NCBI GenBank assembly: GCA_028281075.1
Contig: JANQKO010000195.1
Span: 1-21,257 of the forward strand
Direction: 5' to 3'
Length of the DNA stretch: 21,257 bases
Source of the DNA: Alphaproteobacteria bacterium
Lineage (GTDB): Bacteria; Pseudomonadota; Alphaproteobacteria; GCA-2731375
Positions 7,180-15,065 of the stretch are shown in pieces; position 1 is the first letter of the stretch; each line of letters begins with the position of its first letter. The position numbers were made by a program, and so were the translations under genes. The notes below the pieces were generated by a model. That model had not been told where the DNA came from. It saw nothing but the letters and a program-made list of their open reading frames with translations, and did not search any database.

Positions 7180-7977
7180 ATGCATCTGAGCCGCCCGCCC
7201 CGCCTTCGCCATCTGCGCCCGTTCGTCGAGCGGCTCTGGGTCGTGCGCGGCGCGCCCGGCCACGGTACCGAGCTGGTGCTGCCCAGCGGACGCATGCAGT
7301 TGCTGGTGAACCTGGCCGGCGGCGGTCTGGGTGATTTCGATCTCTCGGGCGCGCCGTTGAGCCGGACCGGCGCGCTGGCGCTGCAGGGCCCGACGACCGC
7401 GCCACGCATGCTTGACACGCGCCAGCAGGCGGCGGTCTGCGGCGTCAGCTTCCGGCCCGGCGGCGCGGCGTTCCTCGTAGGCGCGGCGGAAGAGCTGACC
7501 GGTCTGGTCGTGGACCTGGCGCCTTTCTGGCCGGGATGTTCGGGGCGGCTGCTCGACGGTCTGTGCGGCACGACCGAGCCGCACCGGCTGCTCGACCGGC
7601 TGGAGCGGCTGCTCGCCGATCGGCTGGGCGGCGCGGTGCCCGACGCGGCCTTCGCGCGGGCCGCGGGAATGCTCGCGCGCGGCCACCGGGTGGCGGACGT
7701 GCGGGCGGCCCTCGACCTGTCTGCCCACGGCTTGCGCCGGCTGTTCCGTGCCCGCGCCGGTGTCACGCCGAAACGGTTCGCGCGCATCGAACGCTTCCGC
7801 CGGCTGGTGCGGCGGCTGCCGCGCCGCGGGTCCTGGGCGGCGCTGGCGCTGGACGCGGGCTATGTCGACCAGGCGCACATGATCCGCGAGTTCAGGGTGT
7901 TCGCCGGCACCTCGCCGGCCCGCTACCGGGCTGTCGCGCCCGACATGCCGACGCACTACCGGCCGCCGGCGCGTTAG
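7180..7977 (+). CDS. AraC-family transcriptional regulator with DUF6597-type N-terminal domain
   Basis: Protein of 265 residues. The N-terminal part (about 10-115) has the features of the DUF6597-like sensor region: HLRPFVERLWVVRG, ELVLPSGRMQLLVNL and CGVSFRPGGAAFLVG. The C-terminal part (about 165-252) is an AraC DNA-binding domain with two helix-turn-helix units: VADVRAALDLSAHGLRRLFR (171-190) and WAALALDAGYVDQAHMIREF (219-238), ending in the family-typical FAGTSPARYR. The start is the ATG at 7180. The open frame upstream runs through repeat A and is not coding. A VOC-family gene follows 71 bases later on the same strand, a pairing common for this regulator class, so it probably controls that gene and perhaps itself. 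The effector is not predictable. Confidence 0.86.
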   Translation: MHLSRPPRLRHLRPFVERLWVVRGAPGHGTELVLPSGRMQLLVNLAGGGLGDFDLSGAPLSRTGALALQGPTTAPRMLDTRQQAAVCGVSFRPGGAAFLVGAAEELTGLVVDLAPFWPGCSGRLLDGLCGTTEPHRLLDRLERLLADRLGGAVPDAAFARAAGMLARGHRVADVRAALDLSAHGLRRLFRARAGVTPKRFARIERFRRLVRRLPRRGSWAALALDAGYVDQAHMIREFRVFAGTSPARYRAVAPDMPTHYRPPAR

Positions 7978-8048
7978 TTTTCGTACAATACGGACCGTCC
8001 GCCGCGCTGCCAGTCTGCGGCCATTCGCTGCCGCATGGAGATCCCGCG

Positions 8049-8480
8049 ATGACGCCATCCAATGACGCGACCGACCTTCACCCGCGCCTCGTCGTCGAGG
8101 ACGCGGACCGGGCGGTCGCCTACTACGAGACGGCGCTCGGCGCCCGGCTGCTGGAGCGGTTCACCGACGGCGACGGCCGCGTGGTGCACGCCCGCCTCGG
8201 CATCGGCGGCGGCGAGATCTCGCTGGCCGAGCAAGTACCGGCCTGGGGCCTGCTCGGCCCGGGCGCGCTCGGCGGCTCGGCCGTGCTGCTCCACCTGACG
8301 GTCGCGAACTGCGACGCGGTCGGCGATCGCATGACCGAACATGGCGGCGAGGTGGTGATCCCGATCGCCGACCGGCCCTACGGCAAGCGCGAGGGCCGCA
8401 TCCGCGATCCGTTCGGCCATCTGTGGATCGTCAGCACGCACCTCTTCGACCTGCCCGACAAGTTCGGCACGCTGCCGTGA
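8049..8480 (+). CDS. VOC-superfamily (glyoxalase/bleomycin-resistance, PhnB-like) protein
   Basis: Small protein of 143 residues with the paired beta-alpha-beta-beta-beta modules of the vicinal oxygen chelate fold: HPRLVVEDADRAVAYYETAL (11-30) in the first half, LLHLTVANCDAVGDRM (80-95) in the second, and the closing YGKREGRIRDPFGHLWIVST (111-130). H11, H82 and residues near E115 sit where VOC enzymes hold a metal, but the pattern is not that of a defined glyoxalase I. GGAG at 8037-8040, eight bases upstream, supports the ATG at 8049. It lies 71 bases after the AraC-type regulator and is probably its target. The reaction is unknown: lyase, isomerase, dioxygenase or antibiotic binding are all found in this fold. 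Confidence 0.84.
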   Translation: MTPSNDATDLHPRLVVEDADRAVAYYETALGARLLERFTDGDGRVVHARLGIGGGEISLAEQVPAWGLLGPGALGGSAVLLHLTVANCDAVGDRMTEHGGEVVIPIADRPYGKREGRIRDPFGHLWIVSTHLFDLPDKFGTLP

Positions 8481-8520
8481 ACATCTCCGGTCCGCCGGGA
8501 TCGTGAGGCCGCCGCTGATG

Positions 8521-8644
8521 TTTTCACCACCAAGGCGCCAAGGCACCAAGATCAGACTGCGCGACAGCCAAACCGCGTGCGTGTCCGCGGCAGTTGTGCG
8601 GCCGATGTGAGCGCCTTGGTGTCTTGGCGTCTTGGCGGTTCATC
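8521..8644. repeat. Long hairpin repeat, copy B (CACCAAGG-unit type)
   Basis: Inverted repeat whose left arm (8525-8550) is made of 8-base units CACCAAGG, CGCCAAGG, CACCAAGA. The right arm (about 8615-8640) is complementary apart from a few changes. The loop of about 64 bases is unrelated to those of copies A and C. It lies in the 401-base gap between the VOC and EamA genes. That gap holds copies B and C and no gene I can support. Confidence 0.88.
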
Positions 8645-8684
8645 TTTCTTTCGACGCCAGCACCGGGTCGCGGCCGTTAAGGCT

Positions 8685-8789
8685 CACCACAAAGACGCGA
8701 AGACACAAAGGAACAAACAAGGAAACTTCTTGGCGCGGAGCGCCGAAAAAAAGTTGGTTCTTCGCGTCTTTGCGCCTTTGTGGTTCACC
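8685..8789. repeat. Long hairpin repeat, copy C (CACAAAGA-unit type)
   Basis: Inverted repeat of about 105 bases, only about 40 bases after copy B. The left arm units are CACAAAGA, CGCGAAGA, CACAAAGG. The right arm is at 8758-8789. The centre carries a perfect small hairpin, GGCGC-GGA-GCGCC (8732-8744), nearly the same as in copy A, and similar A-rich flanks, so A and C form one subclass. Confidence 0.9.
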
Positions 8790-8881
8790 TTGTTTTTCAC
8801 CGCAAGGATCGGATAGCGGCCAGGCGGGCGCCGGCCTAGGCTGCGCGCCCGAACAACGTCAGCGACATTGGAGACGACGCC

Positions 8882-9802
8882 ATGCCGTCGCCCGTGATGG
8901 GCCCGCGCGAGTGGGTGCTGCTGGTCACGCTGTCCGTGCTCTGGGGCGGCTCGTTCTTCTTCGCCGAGCTGGCGCTCGTCGACCTGCCGCCGCTGACGGT
9001 GGTGGTCGGCCGGGTCGCCGTCGCGGCGCTGGCGCTGACGATTGGCATCTATGCGACGGGCGGCCGGCTGCCGGGTGGCGTCGGCCTGTGGGCGGCGTTC
9101 CTGGTCATGGGCGCGCTCAACAACGCCGTGCCGTTCAGTCTGATCGTCTGGGGCCAGGTGCATATCGACAGCGGCCTGGCGGCGATCCTGAACGCGACGA
9201 CGCCCTTGTTCACTGTTTTGCTGGCGCATGTGCTCACGGCGGACGAGCGCCTGACGCCGGCCCGCCTCGCGGGCGTGCTGATCGGCCTCGCCGGCGTCGC
9301 CGTGCTGATCGGCCCGGACGCGCTTCAGGGCCTCGGCGCCCAGGCGCTGGCCCAGCTCGCCGTCGTCGCCGCCGCCGTCTCCTACGCCTGCGCCGGCATC
9401 TACGGCCGCCGTTTCAAGACCGTGACCCCGGCGCAGGCGTCGGCCGGCATGCTGATCGGCGCCACGATCTGGATGCTGCCGCTGGCGCTCGTCGTGGAGC
9501 AGCCCTGGACCCTCACCCCCGGCCCGCTCGGCCTCGCCGCCGTCGCCGCCATGGCGCTCCTCTGCACGGCGCTCGCCTACCTGCTCTATTTCAAGATCCT
9601 CGCCGCCGCCGGCGCCACCAACCTGCTCCTCGTCACCTTCCTGATCCCGGTCTCAGCCCTCCTGCTGGGCGTCTTCATCCTCGGCGAAGACCCGTCCTGG
9701 ACGGCGTATGCCGGCATGGCCCTGATTTTTGCGGGCCTTGCCGCCATTGATGGCAGGCTGTGGCGGAGATTGCGGCAATGGGGAGTGCGCGCGGCGGCAT
9801 GA
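8882..9802 (+). CDS. EamA/DMT-superfamily transporter
   Basis: Inner-membrane protein of 306 residues with about ten hydrophobic helices in two repeated EamA halves (about 12-143 and 155-290). Family landmarks are LSVLWGGSFFFAELAL (17-32), the helix ending in ILNATTPLFTVLLA, LIGLAGVAVLIGP, and in the second half LLCTALAYLLYFKIL and VFILGEDPSWTAYAGMALIF. Members export amino acids, metabolites or nucleosides. The substrate cannot be told from sequence. GGAG a few bases upstream of the ATG at 8882 supports the start. It stands alone on its strand after repeats B and C, and converges on the large cyclase gene with a gap of 72 bases. Confidence 0.9.
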   Translation: MPSPVMGPREWVLLVTLSVLWGGSFFFAELALVDLPPLTVVVGRVAVAALALTIGIYATGGRLPGGVGLWAAFLVMGALNNAVPFSLIVWGQVHIDSGLAAILNATTPLFTVLLAHVLTADERLTPARLAGVLIGLAGVAVLIGPDALQGLGAQALAQLAVVAAAVSYACAGIYGRRFKTVTPAQASAGMLIGATIWMLPLALVVEQPWTLTPGPLGLAAVAAMALLCTALAYLLYFKILAAAGATNLLLVTFLIPVSALLLGVFILGEDPSWTAYAGMALIFAGLAAIDGRLWRRLRQWGVRAAA

Positions 9803-9874
9803 CTTTCTGGGATTGAAATGCTGTACAACTGATTTCGGCGTTGAGTGCGGCAGTTGGATGACCAGAACCGTCGA

Positions 9875-12800
9875 CTACTCGGCGACCGAAAACTCGGCCA
9901 CATCGAAGATCGAGGCGTAGACATACTCGTTGTGAAGCTCGGCCCGGCCTTGCGGATTGCGATAGTAGGGATGGCAGTAGTCTCTTCCCCGCATCAGTTC
10001 CGCCGAGCGGAGACAGAGTCTGTCGTTCTCGATCCTGCTGTTGCCCGAGAAGGCAAAATCTCCACCGTGCCAAGTCCAACGGCCGTCCTTGGCGAATGCC
10101 ATTTCGAACGCCGTCCCGGATCGGTTCTTGCCTGAAATTCGATGATCGAAAAGAAGGGCGGCAATCTCGCTGCCGGTCAGACGTTCGTCGTCGTGTCCAT
10201 TGAAGCCGAATGGCCACTCCGGCAAGCCCGCGCGACGCAGGCCCTCCAGGACGTGCGTGATGTCGTCCGCACGGCGATAGTGACTAAGAAACGTACGGTA
10301 GTAGGAACGGCTGATCGCCGGAAATGCCTTCCGTGCCTTTTCGATCTCGGAAGCCGCCTGTGCCGGCTGGTTCAAATACGCATGGCTCACGGCGAGGGGT
10401 ACGGAGACCCAGACGGGATTTAGCGCCGGCTGCTCCCGCCGAGCCTCGGACAGTAGCGCAACGATGTCACCGTAGCGACGAAGATTGAGCCAGGTCCAAC
10501 CGATGTAGAGCTTCATCGCCACGGCCGGATGGGGCTCAAGCCGGTGTGCCTCCTCAAGCGCGGCGTTGGCCGCCAACGGCTCTCCCGCCATTGCAAAGAT
10601 ATGCGCCAGACGAAAATGGCCTTCAGCGTCGTTCGGCTCAAGCGCGATAGACTTCCGGGCCAAGCGGATCGCTTCCGCGTGTTCGCCCTGCCATCCCGCC
10701 AGCCAAGCTTGTGCCTGGAGGGCCGTGACATTCTCAGGGTCCGTTTCCAAGGCGCGCGTTGCGGACTCCTGCGCCAACGTCCGTGCGGCAACCGGTGGCA
10801 GCACGCGGACCCAACCCTCCGACCAGATCACCGATGCCGCCTGTGCCAGCCCGCCACGGGCCTCGGCGAAGTCCGGATCCAGCTCGATCGCCTTCTGGAA
10901 CAAGGTCAAGACTTTCCCATACCGGTCGAGTCGGTAAGTCATGAGTCCGTCACGCGCTTTCAGGTAGAGCTCGTAAGCTTCCAGACTTCCGGTCGGGACA
11001 CGGGTCAGGCGTTGCCGCTCGTCCGGGGTAAGCGTCACCGTCAGGGCGGCGATGATCCGGCCCGTCACGTCGTCTTGCAACGCGAAGACATCCGCGAGCG
11101 GTCGGTCGAAGGTCTCCGCCCACAGGTGAGCGCCCGTGTCGGCATCGATCAACTGGGCGTTAATTCGTACCTGCCCGCCAGCCCGACGTACGGAGCCCTC
11201 CAGCACATGCGTCACGTTCAGATCGCGGGCGATGTCCTGAACCTTCGCGTTGCGGCCCTTGTAGGTGAAGACGGAGTTCCGCGCGATCACCGTCAGGCCC
11301 GAGAGCTTTGAGAGGTCGATGATCAGGTCGTCGGTCATGCCGTCGGCGAAATACTCCTGCGCGGTATCGTTGGAGATGTTGACGAAGGGCAGAACGGCGA
11401 TCGAGGGTTTGTCCTGCCGTAGCTGCGGCGGCTTCTCGGGCAACCCAGCCTGGCGGAGGGCGTCGAGATAGCGGGTGACAAACTCCCGATTCTTCATGTA
11501 GCCGATCGCCGTTCTTTCAAGGAGCATGACGTTGGCGTCCGGCTGAACTTCCATGTATCTGGCGATATAGCGACGCGCCAGTTGGAGATTGCCTTCAATC
11601 ACGGCGATTACCGCTAAGCGGTGCAGGGGGCCTTGTCTCGTCCAGGTGTTGTTTTCCGGCTGACGGAGGAGCGTGTGGAGCAACTCCTTGGCTTTGTCGT
11701 ACTGACCAAGCTGCATATACCCCCGTGACAGGAGAAGTGGGTACAAGGTCGCGTGATAGGGCTCCAGGCGCATAGCCCGTTTCATGTGGTTCACGCCCTC
11801 TTGGGGGAACCCGGTAGCATCCAGTACCGTTCCTGCAATGATGGCCGTGATACCACCGCCTGGATCTGTCCGCAGCGCTTCTTGCACATGAGAAATTGCC
11901 GAATCGTGTTCACGCGCCACGGCTTTGAAAAACGCGAGGGCGGCATGGGCGCTACCGGCAGCGATCCCTCGTCGTTCGATCAGCGCCACGGCTTTTTCGG
12001 CAAAGCCTCGCGCCTTGGCCCAGTCTTCTGCCGGCGCCTTGCTGACACCGAGACGTACCTTCATTTCATGAAGCCACGCCATCACTTCGTATGATCCCGC
12101 GTGATCCGGCGCCCGATTGTAAAGCGACGTCCAGTAGCGATTGGCCTTCTGGTAACCCTCAAGCGTATTTTCGAGCCAACCTGCCCGTCCAAGCATGGCG
12201 AGATGGAAGTTCTCGAAGTCGCCCCAAAGTTCCTGAAAACTGCTCGCCTGAATGCCTAACGTAAGCTCGGCTCTCAATGCGACGACGATCTTCTGCGTGA
12301 TGCCGTCTTGCACGGCGAGAAGGTCCTCGACATCACGGTCGTACCGTTCTGCCCATAGGTGTGTTCCGCTAATGGCATCGATGAGCTGAGCCGTGACGCG
12401 CAGCTTGTCATCTGTCTGCTGGACGCTGCCTTCCAGAACGTAACGGACACCCAACTGCTCGGCGATCTCCTGTACCCTGGTCGCCTTGCCTTTGAAGACG
12501 AAGCTCGAATTGCGGGCGATGACGAAGAGGTCAGGCGATGTTGCCAGCACGGCGGTGATGTTTTCCGCCAAGCTGTCACCCAGCTTCACCCATGCGGGGT
12601 CGCCTGAAAGGTTGTCGAACGGCAATACGGCGATTGACGGTTTCTCGGGGACGGCATAGACGAACTTTGTGGGATCCGCGGGCTCGAAGTTCGGCCGTTG
12701 CAGCCACCACCATATCGTCCCGCTGGTGACCAGGAACAGTAGCGCAGCGGCTGCGAAGACGACGGAAACAAGCCGTCGGCGCCTGTGCGGGCCGGCATCG

Positions 12801-13357
12801 AGCGGCGTGGCGGAAGCCAGAGCTGCGACGGTCTCGGGCTTCGATGTGACCTCGAAAACGTGCACCGGCCGGGCGATGTTCTTAACTTCGACTTCACCCA
12901 GATCCTTGAAGACGGCCTCGATTTTATCGCGTACTTGGTCGCGGGCGGCCTGGGAGATACAGATGCTGCCGGGTTCGGCCAGGGTTTCCAGGCGGGCCGC
13001 GACGTTCACGCCGTCGCCGAACAAATCGTCGCCATCGACCAGCACATCGCCAAGGTTGATGCCGATGCGATACAGCATCTTTTCGTCCTCGACGACACCA
13101 ATGTTGAACTCCGCCATCGCGGCCTGCGTGCGGAGCGCGAAGGCGACTGCCTCGACGACACTGGGAAATTCGGCTAACACGCCGTCGCCGCTCGTGCCGA
13201 CGATGCGGCCGCCATGCGCCCGTCCGATCGGGTCACTGATCGCCCGAGCCTGCTTCAGTCGGTCCAGCGTGCCGGTCTCGTCGGCGTGCATCAGCCGGCT
13301 GTAGCCGGCGACGTCGATCGCGACGATGGTCGTCAGTTTACGTTCCCGATCAGCCAC
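9875..13357 (-). CDS. Adenylate cyclase-like protein with two tandem TolB-like/TPR modules
   Basis: Protein of 1160 residues. Order: class III cyclase domain (about 8-170; metal Asp D15 in AIDVAGYSRLM, SGDGVLAEF at 56-64, GDGVNVAARLE at 114-124), one membrane helix (about 196-218), TolB-like domain (COG5616 type, KPSIAVLPF at 239-247, to about 370), TPR-like region (about 400-640), second TolB-like domain (KPSIAVLPF at 650-658, to about 780), second TPR region (about 790-1045), and a C-terminal RLTGSEI domain (about 1059-1160). Typical relatives have one TolB-TPR module. The usual substrate lysine before the GD motif is absent (IVGTSGDG), so activity is uncertain. The start is GTG, with GGGAGG seven bases upstream. 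GC is visibly lower than in neighbouring genes. The cyclase domain should face the cytoplasm and the long C-terminal part the periplasm. Confidence 0.87.
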   Translation of the reverse strand: MADRERKLTTIVAIDVAGYSRLMHADETGTLDRLKQARAISDPIGRAHGGRIVGTSGDGVLAEFPSVVEAVAFALRTQAAMAEFNIGVVEDEKMLYRIGINLGDVLVDGDDLFGDGVNVAARLETLAEPGSICISQAARDQVRDKIEAVFKDLGEVEVKNIARPVHVFEVTSKPETVAALASATPLDAGPHRRRRLVSVVFAAAALLFLVTSGTIWWWLQRPNFEPADPTKFVYAVPEKPSIAVLPFDNLSGDPAWVKLGDSLAENITAVLATSPDLFVIARNSSFVFKGKATRVQEIAEQLGVRYVLEGSVQQTDDKLRVTAQLIDAISGTHLWAERYDRDVEDLLAVQDGITQKIVVALRAELTLGIQASSFQELWGDFENFHLAMLGRAGWLENTLEGYQKANRYWTSLYNRAPDHAGSYEVMAWLHEMKVRLGVSKAPAEDWAKARGFAEKAVALIERRGIAAGSAHAALAFFKAVAREHDSAISHVQEALRTDPGGGITAIIAGTVLDATGFPQEGVNHMKRAMRLEPYHATLYPLLLSRGYMQLGQYDKAKELLHTLLRQPENNTWTRQGPLHRLAVIAVIEGNLQLARRYIARYMEVQPDANVMLLERTAIGYMKNREFVTRYLDALRQAGLPEKPPQLRQDKPSIAVLPFVNISNDTAQEYFADGMTDDLIIDLSKLSGLTVIARNSVFTYKGRNAKVQDIARDLNVTHVLEGSVRRAGGQVRINAQLIDADTGAHLWAETFDRPLADVFALQDDVTGRIIAALTVTLTPDERQRLTRVPTGSLEAYELYLKARDGLMTYRLDRYGKVLTLFQKAIELDPDFAEARGGLAQAASVIWSEGWVRVLPPVAARTLAQESATRALETDPENVTALQAQAWLAGWQGEHAEAIRLARKSIALEPNDAEGHFRLAHIFAMAGEPLAANAALEEAHRLEPHPAVAMKLYIGWTWLNLRRYGDIVALLSEARREQPALNPVWVSVPLAVSHAYLNQPAQAASEIEKARKAFPAISRSYYRTFLSHYRRADDITHVLEGLRRAGLPEWPFGFNGHDDERLTGSEIAALLFDHRISGKNRSGTAFEMAFAKDGRWTWHGGDFAFSGNSRIENDRLCLRSAELMRGRDYCHPYYRNPQGRAELHNEYVYASIFDVAEFSVAE

Positions 13358-13364
13358 AAGCGTT

Positions 13365-13370
13365 CCTCCC
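13365..13370 (-). promoter_or_regulatory. Ribosome binding site for the GTG start of the large cyclase
   Basis: Reads GGGAGG on the minus strand, seven bases before GTG at 13357. It supports a non-ATG start that gives MADRERKLTT, the usual N terminus for this cyclase family. Confidence 0.75.
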
Positions 13371-13472
13371 TTGAGGCTGTCCGGGAATATCTATAGCAGT
13401 GCTTCTCGGGTGCAAAAACCGAGAGGCGTTTCGCCTTGACGTGACGGATCGGCGGTTATGAGAAGGGCTACG

Positions 13473-13796
13473 CTACCGCGCCTCCAGCGAGCGGATGTAG
13501 GCGACGAGGTGGGCGACGTTGAAGGGGGTCAGCCTGTCGCCGACCTCGGGCATGCCGGCGTGCAGCGGCGGGAACATGATGCGGGCGAAGATCTGCTCGT
13601 CCGTGCGGTAGACGGCGATGGCGGCGAAGCTGGGCGGCATCAGCTTGAACGGTCCGCCCGGCGCGACGTTGTGGCAGCGGGCGCAGAGCTCGCGCGCGAT
13701 CTCGGCGCCCTTGGCCGCGTCGCCGTCGGCCCTGGCGGCCGGGCCGGCCAGCATCAGCGAGATGGCAAAGCAGCAACCAGGCATGACAAACCGCAT
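13473..13796 (-). CDS. Small secreted c-type cytochrome
   Basis: Precursor of 107 residues with a signal peptide (MRFVMPG...GPAARA, cleavage probably near residue 23) and one haem-binding motif CARCH (C38, C41, H42). The likely sixth ligand is M82 in AGMPEVG, and the terminal helix is AHLVAYIRSLEA, so this is a class I mono-haem cytochrome of about 84 mature residues. It would carry electrons in the periplasm. The start at 13796 follows GGGGAG at short spacing. A longer frame upstream runs antisense to the next gene and is discarded. It stands alone between the large cyclase (115 bases away, same strand) and a divergent pRiA4b-type gene. No partner oxidase or dehydrogenase is nearby, so its redox partner is unknown. 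Confidence 0.9.
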   Translation of the reverse strand: MRFVMPGCCFAISLMLAGPAARADGDAAKGAEIARELCARCHNVAPGGPFKLMPPSFAAIAVYRTDEQIFARIMFPPLHAGMPEVGDRLTPFNVAHLVAYIRSLEAR

Positions 13797-13973
13797 GCGA
13801 CTCCCCTTTTCCGCCACGGACAGGACCCGTCGACACGAACAAAATCCCACGTCCCGCCATCGCGCACTGATCGGTGTCAATCCGTCCGGCGGCGGCCGGG
13901 CCGGATAACGGTCGCGGCGCGACCGTGGATTCGATAAGGTCGGCCGCCACGGATATCGAGGGGGTGCGGGAAC

Positions 13974-14612
13974 ATGACGGCGCAGGCGCCACGGATCGTG
14001 CGGCTCAGGATCGAATTGGCCAACATCGATCCACCGGTCTGGCGGCGGGTCGACGTGCCGGCGGACTTTCCGCTGCGCCGCCTGCATGACGTGATCCAGG
14101 CCGTGTTCGACTGGCGCGATTGCCATCTGCATCAGTTCGAGGTCGGCGACCGTCTCTATGGCGCGCCGGAATACGACGACGGGGACCTGGCCGGCAAGCG
14201 TCTCTACAGCGACCGGAACGTCCGGCTGGGCGCGCTGCTGGACCGCGGCGTCGAGCGGTTCGTCTACCGCTACGACTTCGGCGACGACTGGGCGCATGTG
14301 GTCACGGTCGACGGCGTGCGGGACCCGGACGCGGGCGTCGAGTATCCGGTCCTGGTCGATGGCGCGCGCCGCGCGCCGCCCGAGGATTGCGGCGGCCCGT
14401 TCGCCTTCCCGGAATTCGTCGAGGCCATGCTGGACGAGACCCACGCGGCGCACGCCGATTTGTGGGCCTGGTACGGCGGCCCCTTCGATCCGGACGATCT
14501 GGAACTTGACGCCGTCGAAGTGATGCTCGCCAGCATTCGGGCCCGCCGGCGGAAGGGGCCGGCGAAAGGGCGCCGGGCAACGGCGACGAAGGCGCGAACG
14601 ACGGGGGCGTAA
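13974..14612 (+). CDS. Plasmid pRiA4b ORF-3 family protein
   Basis: Protein of 212 residues matching the pRiA4b ORF-3 family (PF07929), first named from an Agrobacterium rhizogenes plasmid. Recognisable parts are LRIELANIDPPVWRRVDVP (11-29), LHDVIQAVFDWRDCHLHQFE (37-56), the YRYDFGDDWAHVV segment (about 98-110), the PPEDCGG motif, and the DPDDLELDAVEVML end. The last 25 residues are a Lys/Arg/Ala-rich tail. The biochemical function of the family is not established. The fold is compact and the protein is probably cytoplasmic. ATG at 13974 follows a G-rich stretch. It is divergent from the cytochrome gene and converges on the cysteine-rich peptide gene. The family name reflects plasmid origin, but it is common on chromosomes, so I do not read it as proof of transfer. 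Confidence 0.9.
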   Translation: MTAQAPRIVRLRIELANIDPPVWRRVDVPADFPLRRLHDVIQAVFDWRDCHLHQFEVGDRLYGAPEYDDGDLAGKRLYSDRNVRLGALLDRGVERFVYRYDFGDDWAHVVTVDGVRDPDAGVEYPVLVDGARRAPPEDCGGPFAFPEFVEAMLDETHAAHADLWAWYGGPFDPDDLELDAVEVMLASIRARRRKGPAKGRRATATKARTTGA

Positions 14613-14702
14613 CCGCGCCGCGACGCCGTTCGCGGGCGGGACGCGTTCCGGACGGACACCCCGCCGCCGGGATTTCCGACCGCCGTTCGAACGGTTCCGA
14701 TG

Positions 14703-15005
14703 CTATCTCCGGGCGTCGCAGGCGCAGCCCGGCGGCTTCCAGCATTTCTCGAGGCGGCTGATACAGCTATTCCCGCAGGCCTTGCCCTTCCGGCAGATCT
14801 TGCAGCATCTGGCTTGCGCGGGCGCCCGGGGTGGCGAGAGATCGGTCCGCGGCCGGTCGACGGCCGGGATGTCGGGACCGGCGCGTGGCCGGGTCTGGTC
14901 GACGGTGCCGTCGGTCCGTGATGACGCGTCCCCGGCCCGCGCCGACTGCATGCAACAGACCGTGGTGATGAACACGGCAACAACGAACGCCGCGAACCAC
15001 TTCAT
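14703..15005 (-). CDS. Small secreted cysteine-rich protein (KxCGxSCI type)
   Basis: Predicted precursor of 100 residues. MKWFAAFVVAVFITTVCCM...SARA is a signal peptide, with cleavage probably near residue 24. A proline-rich linker (about 38-66) leads to a compact cysteine domain with C67, C68, C71, C77, C81, C88, C94 and C96. The core KACGNSCIS, preceded by CKIC and followed by GCAC, resembles a small domain seen in many uncharacterised secreted bacterial proteins. I chose the ATG at 15005 because AGGAGG lies six bases upstream. An upstream start at 15029 would extend the basic N terminus by eight residues and bury that site. Function unknown: disulphide-stabilised peptide or metal binding are both possible. 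A TATAAT box lies about 60 bases upstream. Confidence 0.75.
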   Translation of the reverse strand: MKWFAAFVVAVFITTVCCMQSARAGDASSRTDGTVDQTRPRAGPDIPAVDRPRTDLSPPRAPAQARCCKICRKGKACGNSCISRLEKCWKPPGCACDARR

Positions 15006-15011
15006 CGCCGT

Positions 15012-15017
15012 CCTCCT
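15012..15017 (-). promoter_or_regulatory. Ribosome binding site of the cysteine-rich peptide gene
   Basis: Minus-strand AGGAGG, six bases before ATG at 15005. It decides the start over the upstream ATG at 15029. Confidence 0.75.
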
Positions 15018-15065
15018 CTTGCGAGGCAATCACGTGGTTCAGTGCAGAATTGTCGAAGTGTGGGA

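Noticed and set aside
5182..8058. 958-codon minus-strand frame across SDR, AraC and VOC genes
   Set aside because: Only the last 307 residues show family homology. The rest is an antisense or out-of-frame shadow, a product of high GC with few stop codons.
13404..13424. Terminator-like hairpin TCTCGG...CCGAGA between the cytochrome and large cyclase genes
   Set aside because: It is a six-base stem with a nine-base loop and no T-run on either strand, and it sits upstream of the cyclase start rather than at a gene end.
14683..14694. Perfect 12-base palindrome CCGTTCGAACGG between convergent genes as an operator
   Set aside because: It lies at the 3' ends of both flanking genes with no promoter nearby. 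A short GC-rich palindrome is expected by chance in this composition.
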